From assembly GCA_021030905.1 (NCBI GenBank), contig JAGFMI010000008.1:434001-498000 (forward strand): a DNA stretch of 64,000 bases, written 5' to 3'. The translations under genes and the position numbers were made by a program. The stretch is from Pyrenula massariospora (lineage: Eukaryota > Ascomycota > Eurotiomycetes > Pyrenulales > Pyrenulaceae). A model generated the notes under the pieces. It saw nothing but the letters and a program-made list of their open reading frames with translations, was not told the origin of the DNA and searched no databases. Positions 57,285-64,000 of this stretch are shown one piece after another (positions within the stretch are counted from its first letter, which is position 1; every line of letters starts with the position of its first letter).

Positions 57285-58287
57285 CTGCCAAACTGGTTCA
57301 GAAGAATTCGCACTGGTAAATAATTATATGGCTCGGTCGGTGGTCTTTGCCCCACGGACTCCACCATATGTCCACAGTCGCTGTATGAGGCCATCTGATG
57401 ACCTGAATTACTCATCGGCCCGATATCCTAGTGAATGGCGTTGTTGAGTTAGTACCTCTCCATGTGGGCTCTTCTTTACTTGTTGAGGCTTTCCAATCTT
57501 GTGAATTAAGGCTTGAGACATTGTCGTTTGCCAGAGACAGCACCATCTCTCATGTGAGACTTCCAAATTATTCTTACGGCTTGCGTCAGAGACTCTCCAC
57601 AAACAAAAGTGATCAGTCCAGAGTTCAAACACCCCAAGTGATTACTGGAAGTCTGGTCTTGGTGTTAAGTAAGGCAGATGGTGTGCTTAAATCCTGGCAT
57701 TGGCATCGTTGTGTTCTCTGCTTCTGCAGAAGAGCGGGCGATAGGGCGCTTTACCCATGGTCCGGTCGCCTTGTGACTATGATCTGGTGGACGCAGATGG
57801 ACAGCGGCATCGCGTTGGCAGCCTCAACCAACGGTAGCTAGTATTGCTCCGCTGAAAGCCGGATGTTGGGGTAGTAAATGTCGACGCAAGGTTGCGGTTG
57901 AAGGATTTTAGGCTAATGAGTGGGACCCCATGCAGTGTTACGGAGCCTGCTGCACGCCTAAACTATTTCTTCAGAGAGAGAGATTGCATGAAACCTGATG
58001 CATTGTCAACTTCTGATATCACACCTGCCATACACCACGATCCTTCCGACGCTTTGCCGGCTCGACATTCACTGTATTCTTCTATGCTTTGTTCATAATG
58101 CTCTCTTAGATGACTACGGCTATTTTGTCATGATGAGATTCCAAAGAGCTTGCTCCTCGTAGAATAGCGGAATCCGTAGGTCGAGAATTTCCTCCACCGT
58201 TTTTGTCTTTCGGTCTTGCTCCATCGCGAAGACTTGTGATCTCATTTCTACTTTATAAACTTTTGATTCTTTTATGTATGTGTGAAG
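57285..58287. other. Intergenic region
   Basis: About 1.0 kb. One frame of 136 codons (57431-57841) is open but has no domain, no supporting splice pattern and ordinary composition, so I do not call it. The rest should include the DOMON-b561 promoter. Confidence 0.35.
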
Positions 58288-59682
58288 ATGATTTTGGTTG
58301 CACTCCTCTCATATCTGCATATCATCATCTCATCTGCTATAAATCTCGCGGCAGCTGAGCCTGTGCAATTCTGCAAGAATGGCACCGGGAAGGATGTGAA
58401 CTTTTGCATGGGCTTGATGACGCATAAGAATATTACAACAGACTCTTATGATCTTTACATCTCCTTTACCCATACGCGCTACCAGGGCTCAAGTCGAGGA
58501 TGGACCGCCATCGGTACCGGCAGCGAGATGGTAGGCTCCCTCATGTTCATTGTGTACGGCGACCCTCTCAGCCGAAAGGATCCAACCGTCAGCATACGGT
58601 CTACAACTGGACACAGACAGCCTCGACCTATATCTTGGGATACATCAAGGGGCTTGGATATGCGAGTGATCAGAAGTCAGTGGCTGCCATCGAGCCAAAC
58701 TTTTACACCTGATCGGCCAGTCTATGAAGCAAAAGTGTCGCTTGTCTATTACTCCTGCCATCTTTGGCCAGGGAGCACGATCGATGCCATGGCCGCCGTT
58801 CAGCCGTGGATTTGGGCCTGGAACGAAGATCAAGAATTCGACGACCTTTCTTTCGATGCCCATCTTCACATGCATCGGGACCATACAGGAGCGGGGGGTT
58901 GGGGAAATTTTTACCTGGATATGGCTAGGTCAATCAACAATGCTCCTCTTGTGCCGTCTCTTCCCCCAATCAGACCAGGAGTCACAGCCGTTGGGGCTTC
59001 TGAGAGTCCTGCCGGGACCAGCAAAGTAGGCGTTGCTATTGGAGTTTTCGTGAATCCCGCATGGCACTTGCATGGTCTTTTGATGGTGACAGCATTCCTC
59101 ATTCTCTTTCCCGCTGGGGTGATTAGCATACGTTCTGGCTCGTTCAAGTCGTTCAAATACCACTGGATCTTGCAGCTAGCGGCCACGATCCTGACCGCCC
59201 TCGGCGTTGTAATCGGTCTATTCTTGAGCAAACACATTACAACGTATCACCAAGTTCAAGGCTTAGCGATCATGGCCTCCTTAATACTTCAAGGTCTCCT
59301 CGGCCGGCGGCATCACACGTTCTTTTTAAAAGTCGGCCGTCGCACTCGGGCTTCACATATGCACATCTGGCTTGGTAGGGTAGTGATCAGTGCCGGATGG
59401 ATAAACCTACTCACCGGCCTTATGTTAAGTGTTTATCCCGGCTGGTGCCTCATTTTCATGGGCACTGTTATTACCGTGGAACTCTTAGGAATTGTGACAT
59501 ACCTCTGGTGGAGATGCACGAAGCAGTTACGCGCGAAGAGGCAAGATCGTGTCCTAGCAAAAGGAGAAGGTAATGACGCGTTAAAGGAGTATTTCGCTGG
59601 GGAGGGTAGTGATAGCGAGGAAGAGGACATACTAGAGATGAGTACTAGACAGGAGGAGAAAAAGCTTACAGGTGAGGAGTAG
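58288..59682 (+). CDS. DOMON-cytochrome b561 transmembrane redox protein
   Basis: Single exon, 464 residues from ATG 58288; a GTG six bases upstream is ignored. A hydrophobic signal (MILVALLSYLHIIISSAINL) is followed by a DOMON domain with FTHTRYQGSSRGWTAIGTGSEMVGSLMFIVYGD, typical of CDH-like haem-binding cytochrome modules. After a linker come five to six membrane spans with the b561 haem histidines: WHLHGLLMVTAFLILFP, FKYHWILQLAATILTALG, TYHQVQGLAIMASLILQ and SHMHIWLGRVVISAGWINL. The cytoplasmic tail is acidic (GSDSEEEDILE). The family moves electrons across membranes, often plasma membrane. It lies 1.8 kb left of the ribosomal-peptide precursor. Confidence 0.92.
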   Translation: MILVALLSYLHIIISSAINLAAAEPVQFCKNGTGKDVNFCMGLMTHKNITTDSYDLYISFTHTRYQGSSRGWTAIGTGSEMVGSLMFIVYGDPLSRKDPTVSIRSTTGHRQPRPISWDTSRGLDMRVIRSQWLPSSQTFTPDRPVYEAKVSLVYYSCHLWPGSTIDAMAAVQPWIWAWNEDQEFDDLSFDAHLHMHRDHTGAGGWGNFYLDMARSINNAPLVPSLPPIRPGVTAVGASESPAGTSKVGVAIGVFVNPAWHLHGLLMVTAFLILFPAGVISIRSGSFKSFKYHWILQLAATILTALGVVIGLFLSKHITTYHQVQGLAIMASLILQGLLGRRHHTFFLKVGRRTRASHMHIWLGRVVISAGWINLLTGLMLSVYPGWCLIFMGTVITVELLGIVTYLWWRCTKQLRAKRQDRVLAKGEGNDALKEYFAGEGSDSEEEDILEMSTRQEEKKLTGEE

Positions 59683-61531
59683 TACTGTCCGTTTGGAAGC
59701 GGAGTAAGGACACTTAATGGTTAGCGACATTGAATTATGGTATAAATGCGACTATAAGCACCTTGAAAATGTCAAATATCTCCCGGCTAACCTAAGCTTG
59801 TTTAGTTTCTGGATCAATTTGGCACCGCATTTGGTACTTTGTTGAATTACTAAAGACAGCTTGATAAAATCCGATGCCAAATGAAACCGAAGTCACATTC
59901 ATTACTTTCTCATATTGTGGTCTATGAGCCGGACATCATGATTTCTTGAGGTAAGGGTACTCCGGTGGTGATGACAAGTTGCATATTCTAACAGTATTAC
60001 GCCATCGACCGCAATAGGCGACGAACAATAGGCTTCATGTTTCATCGAGTCCGAGGTCAACCTCTGTTGCATTTCTGTCGAATAGTCTCCTTTTCAAGGC
60101 TTTTGTTGTTCATTTGTCGTTCCTTTCGAAGGACGGGGTTTTAGCCGAGGAATTGGACAACTTCGCTGCTCCCTGTATGAAATAGGATAAGATTTTCGAC
60201 AAAAAGCTGTATCTTCTCAACGACAGAAAAGGGTCATTGTTGATTGAGCAACGCTAATTGAAGAAGGAAGGGAATGAAAGGACTGTGGAAATGCGAAGAG
60301 ATCACAATGGCCAAGGATCACGCCCATGTTGCTCAATAGAGCAAGGCGTCAGGTGAACCAATTTGTATATTCGGAGGATTCAGAAGCTAGACCACGCATA
60401 AGGTCACTGGCGATGTTTGAACAGCGTAGTACAAAGCATGTTCCAATCCACTGCTATGAATCTTTATCATCCTGTTGGCTCAAATCTCCGAGCTTATGCA
60501 GAAGGAAGGAAAGGGTATGAGGGCGGGGCGGAATCCTTCGTATGCACTGTCAGCATGCTAAGCTTTTGCGACCGCAGATGTCACATGCCTTTCATCCGCA
60601 ACAATTAAACTTCACCTCTATGCATCCACGCGTTATGGTCAATTACAATCTCGTAATGATACTATGAATGCAAAGTCGCTTCCATGCCCCGGATTTGCTT
60701 GATACAAAAAGCCGATGTATGCAGGCCCTGTACATGATTTTCACGCAATGATAGCTGCTTGGGTCAAGACCCTATCACGCGTACGCACACTCTCAAGAAA
60801 CCCCATGGACCCTTGATTCCCCGACCAGGAGCCACTAACGACAAAATGCACAATCCCATCCATCTACTCCGCTCAGATGCCTTCTAGCTATCAACGTTGA
60901 CCCGTTTTGGCTTGTGAACATAATGTAGCGGAGATGAATCCGCAATGTGATCTATTGCTTCTTATTGCAGCATGGAGCATTCGTTGCGTTGTCACAATTC
61001 ATTTTCTTTTAAGCGACTATAGGGTTCTTGTGATGATCTTTACCCAAACACTCTCACGCTGGATAGCTTTACATCTGACGACATCACTATGCACGGCTGC
61101 TAGCATTTGCTCATGTTACCCTCTGTGCCGAGTGACTGGAAGTCTCCTAGCAACGAAGAAAACCTTTTTAGAGCCCCACAGAGTACACTGCTCACCGCAA
61201 CAAAGCACCCTAGATAAATAACTGCTGCAAAGTCAGTTGGCTAAACTAATGCAGTGTGATAAATGCCAGGCGTATACCGTGATTTGAAATCCATGCTTCG
61301 GTAAAGTTTTGGGAAGAATCAAACTGACAAGCATCACATTTCATTGATAGCAATTCTTCCATGCTAGTGTCGTCTTCATATGTTGATGTTAGAGTCATAG
61401 AGTTCTATATAAGACCCGCGCTACATTGGAACTTCATCTATCAGTCACAAAGCCTCAGATTCATTGCGTCCATTTCCAAAGCCTCTGAAAGAAATATAAT
61501 TGATCATTTAAAATTCAAGACAAGCGTCAAC
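59683..61531. other. Intergenic region
   Basis: About 1.85 kb without a supportable gene. Frames of 60-104 codons are present but look random. The final few hundred bases should hold the peptide-precursor promoter and 5' UTR. Confidence 0.4.
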
Positions 61532-61996
61532 ATGAAAGTCTCAGTCTTGGTCACTGCCCTGCCATTGCTAGTGACAATTTCCTACGCTATTCCGCTTGGT
61601 GCAGACAAGCGTGACTCTGATGCTGCAACTCTCTGGGACTCGGATGGTGTCTCCGAAGTCGCGCCAGACCGGAAGCGAGATTCTGATGCAGCGACGCTCT
61701 GGGACTCCGATGGCGTCTCTGAAACCGTGGTAGACAAGCGTGACTCTGACGCTGCGACTCTGTGGGACTCTGATGGGGTCTCCGAAGTTGTGGGAGATCA
61801 GAAGCGAGACTCCGATGCTGCGACATTCTGGGACTCCGACGGGGTCTCTGAAATTGGGGCTGACAAGCGTGACTCTGATGCCGCATCTTTTTGGGATTCT
61901 GATGGTATCTCTGAGTTCGCCGCCGACAAGAAGCGTAGCCTCAAATTTACGAAAGGTATGAACTCCGAATATGCGACGCTGAAGAGCCGTGTATGA
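61532..61996 (+). CDS. Kex2-processed repeat precursor (KEP), candidate ribosomal-peptide (RiPP) precursor
   Basis: 154 residues from ATG 61532. Residues 1-19 form a signal peptide (MKVSVLVTALPLLVTISYA). Five tandem repeats follow, each preceded by Lys-Arg: the unit DSDAATLWDSDGVSE occurs three times, then once with Phe for Leu, then once with Ser-Phe and Ile changes. Each unit is followed by a 4-6 residue spacer ending in KR (DKR, RKR, QKR, KKR), a Kex2 cleavage site. This layout is that of precursors of fungal dikaritin-type cyclic peptides. The core here holds one Trp flanked by acidic residues and no Tyr. A GTATGA donor at 61956 and an acceptor ending at 62020 with a CTGAC branch site could remove the last few residues, so the 3' end is uncertain. 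It is convergent with a UstYa-type gene. Confidence 0.85.
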   Translation: MKVSVLVTALPLLVTISYAIPLGADKRDSDAATLWDSDGVSEVAPDRKRDSDAATLWDSDGVSETVVDKRDSDAATLWDSDGVSEVVGDQKRDSDAATFWDSDGVSEIGADKRDSDAASFWDSDGISEFAADKKRSLKFTKGMNSEYATLKSRV

Positions 61997-62994
61997 TGGT
62001 CCTGACTGAGTACTGTACAGCATGAGAGCGAACGCTCGGTAGGCGGGCCAGAGATTGGTCCTTTTGGGGAATGGTTTGTCGCATGAGAGCCCTGAAAATT
62101 GACGAAGGAGAGAGGTGTGGCGGCAGTCGTGGTAGGGTTTCAGCCTGGGACATTCTTTCTCGCGACGTCCTTTTCCGTTGGTGGCTCTATTCTTGCTTTG
62201 GTGGGGCGTGCCTTCGTAGCCGAAGTGTGCTGCCAGTCGTAGTCCTCTATTCGTTACGAGGATGGTAGTGATGTGCTACGGCATGCAAAATTCCTAGAAC
62301 ACAAAATGAAATCGTTCCAAAAGCTTTCGGAAGACAGTCCATGTGAGGTTCACTATTTATAATGACCTATGTAAGGCCCACACTGTAAAATTTGAACTTG
62401 ATAGGTGGTAGCTCCTGTGGATGCGGTACACTCTTAGAAGTCTGAGTCTTTGAGTCCATAGTTGACTAGTTTGGTTGACGCATAATTTTGGGGTAGCCTA
62501 TCTACTCTGAGCCGATTGAGAAGTCGTGTTTAACGATCAAGCTCTGGCGCTGTGGCCATGCTTTGTTTCTATGTTGGTTTAGGTTAATCATTGCATCGAC
62601 AGCAATTTTGTTGGCGTTGCGCAAGGCGAGAGGTTATAGAGTGAATTACATGTTTGCGGCCTTGGATTTATCAATGTCCTCCTCGTGTACATGTAGCTAC
62701 ATTCGATATCGTTCTTGGAATATCGTTCTTGGATACAAAGCTCAAGCTGAATCTCCAATTCCGCCCTCCTTTATCTTTTCAAATTTTCCGAGGTCCAGCA
62801 AGTTCCCTCAATATCTCGTAGCATCGTCCGGCTTCGCGTCCTCATGATAATTCTCATTGATAGCATGATCATATTGAACTCTGGGGTTTGTTATCTGGCC
62901 ACTCCGATGATACTCCCCACGCCATTGGGAAAGGCGACGCCTATACATTAAGAGTCAGATTGCGCCAAGCCCCATAGGGGCCATGGGATCATTC
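61997..62994. other. Convergent intergenic region in the peptide locus
   Basis: About 1.0 kb between the precursor and UstYa-type genes. Frames at 62071-62268 and 62563-62847 show no domain or HxxHC motif and are not called. Confidence 0.4.
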
Positions 62995-63837
62995 TTAGAG
63001 CTTACCAAGCGTAGGATGTACCAGCCACCCGGGCTTCATCATATCAACCGTCCTCGCCCGGGTCCACTCTTCAATCCTTTCCCAATTCACACACTGGTGC
63101 GTCGTGGCCACCGCGACAGGGGCCCGACTCCGCGGCTTCCACTCAAAGGTGATCAGGCCGATGTCTCCATGGCATATGGCGGACTGGCGGAGGAAATCGA
63201 TGCAGTGTTCGTTGTGCAGGCGGTTCATCTCGCGGTCTGTGTCGCTGATGTTCGGAAAGTAGTATTCCGGATACATGTACTGCTTGATCCGCTTTAGACA
63301 GTGGATTTCATGGTATACATTCAGCGTGCCGATGTAGCCCCCGCCTTCAGGGAGCATTACACCCGTGTCAAGGCGGCCATAGTGCTTCATGATCTCAGGT
63401 TCGAGCTTAATGTTCTCCGGGTCGATGAGATCGTGCCACATTTTGTCGAGGTCTGGGTTGGGCAGGCCAAAAAAAGAGCCTTTCCCCTGTGTCTCGACGT
63501 TGAAGGTGTGCTCTTGGTATTGAAGGGCTTCAATCGCGGGGGAGAATGGGAGGCCATTTTTTCGCGAGTATTTGGGTTCACGGTGAGAGAAGGCGATATA
63601 GATAGTTACGATGTAGAGGGCGAAGAGTAGTATATAGGCGAAGATAAGGATACGGTATCGGCGCCACATGGAGCGGTTGGGGCTATAGAACGGGTGATTG
63701 TCCTCTGTGATGGTTTCATCACTGGAGGAAGCGCAGTCTTCAGAGTTTATGTTGGCGCGAGCGTATTTGACTTTTGGGAAATCGCCGCTGACATTAGGGA
63801 GAACGGCGTGTTGAATGTTCTCGCCGAAGGCCATCAT
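62995..63837 (-). CDS. UstYa-type (DUF3328) oxidase
   Basis: 280 residues from ATG 63837. An N-terminal cytoplasmic segment leads to one membrane helix (RILIFAYILLFALYIVTIYIAF, about residues 60-82), then a lumenal domain with the two family motifs: HEIHC (176-180, in NVYHEIHCLKR) and HNEHC (208-212, followed by IDFLRQSAICHGD). UstYa-type proteins are copper-dependent oxidases that cyclise or otherwise oxidise core peptides in dikaritin pathways. The 3' end may differ: a GTAAGC donor near 63004 could extend the protein by a short exon. Its closeness to the repeat precursor makes that peptide its probable substrate. Further tailoring genes may lie beyond the right edge. Confidence 0.9.
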   Translation of the reverse strand: MMAFGENIQHAVLPNVSGDFPKVKYARANINSEDCASSSDETITEDNHPFYSPNRSMWRRYRILIFAYILLFALYIVTIYIAFSHREPKYSRKNGLPFSPAIEALQYQEHTFNVETQGKGSFFGLPNPDLDKMWHDLIDPENIKLEPEIMKHYGRLDTGVMLPEGGGYIGTLNVYHEIHCLKRIKQYMYPEYYFPNISDTDREMNRLHNEHCIDFLRQSAICHGDIGLITFEWKPRSRAPVAVATTHQCVNWERIEEWTRARTVDMMKPGWLVHPTLGKL

Positions 63838-64000
63838 GTAGAGCAACGCGAATGGATGAAATATAGGAGAAAATTATATATAGCAAGGAGGAATTTTTTT
63901 TCTCTGTGAAGTTTGTATGGACAAGTGATAGAGACAGGGAAACAATAGCAAAAGAAATTGAGTCGGACTGTAGCTAGTAGTGGGTGGAGGTACGTGCCGT
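63838..64000. promoter_or_regulatory. Upstream region of UstYa-type gene at window edge
   Basis: 163 nt upstream of the start codon, A/T-rich near 63860-63900. It probably contains the 5' UTR and part of the promoter. Confidence 0.4.

Noticed and set aside
57431-57841. 136-codon open frame
   Set aside because: No domain, no signal peptide, no splice-supported extension. Likely a chance frame.
61532-61996. Mating pheromone precursor
   Set aside because: Kex2 repeats fit an alpha-type pheromone layout, but the repeats have no Cys and do not resemble the Trp-Cys pheromone pattern of filamentous ascomycetes. The adjacent UstYa-type gene favours a modified peptide.
62563-62847. Second peptide precursor or UstYa-type gene in the gap
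   Set aside because: The 94-codon frame has a hydrophobic start but no dibasic repeats and no HxxHC motif.

Overview
The window reads as nuclear DNA of a filamentous ascomycete (Pezizomycotina). Genes are close together on both strands. Nearly all are interrupted by short introns of about 45-65 nt with GT(A/G)(A/C/T)G donors and CTAAC/CTGAC-like branch points. The protein set (Zn2Cys6 and bZIP regulators, a non-reducing polyketide synthase, HeLo-type proteins, UstYa-type oxidase, GH76) is typical of that subphylum. I cannot name the species. All exon joins were built by eye from splice signals and reading phase.

Layout. (1) 1-9.8 kb, housekeeping: a 5'-truncated WD40 protein with ubiquitin-interacting motifs, an Upf3-like NMD factor, a PP2A-family (Ppg1-like) phosphatase with unusual insertions, and a coiled-coil protein. 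(2) 11.3-31.5 kb, accessory: a bZIP regulator, then a secondary-metabolite cluster of MCT-type MFS transporter, O-methyltransferase, FAD monooxygenase, non-reducing PKS (SAT-KS-AT-PT-ACP-TE) and Zn2Cys6 regulator. The monooxygenase and PKS share a divergent promoter that carries a palindrome also found upstream of the bZIP gene. (3) 32.4-49.0 kb, housekeeping: Tyw1, PQ-loop protein, HAD phosphatase, Ttc1-like TPR protein, a fungal orphan, a WRAP53/Swt21 WD40 protein, Nup49, and an XPF/ERCC4-like protein. (4) 49.3-53.6 kb: a divergent pair made of a HeLo-domain pseudokinase and a seven-exon gene that joins an intact Ser/Thr kinase to a YTH (m6A-reader) domain. (5) 54.1-64.0 kb: GH76 mannanase-like protein, an orphan, a DOMON-cytochrome b561 protein, then a Kex2-processed repeat precursor next to a UstYa-type oxidase.

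The two strongest candidates for something undescribed are the kinase-YTH fusion (51459-53601) and the ribosomal-peptide locus (61532-63837). The latter is a secreted precursor with five near-identical Trp-containing repeats between dibasic sites beside a HxxHC oxidase, and it probably continues past the right edge. The PKS cluster is also unusual in that the SAT nucleophile position is Gly, not Cys. No tRNA, rRNA, CRISPR or intact transposon was seen.
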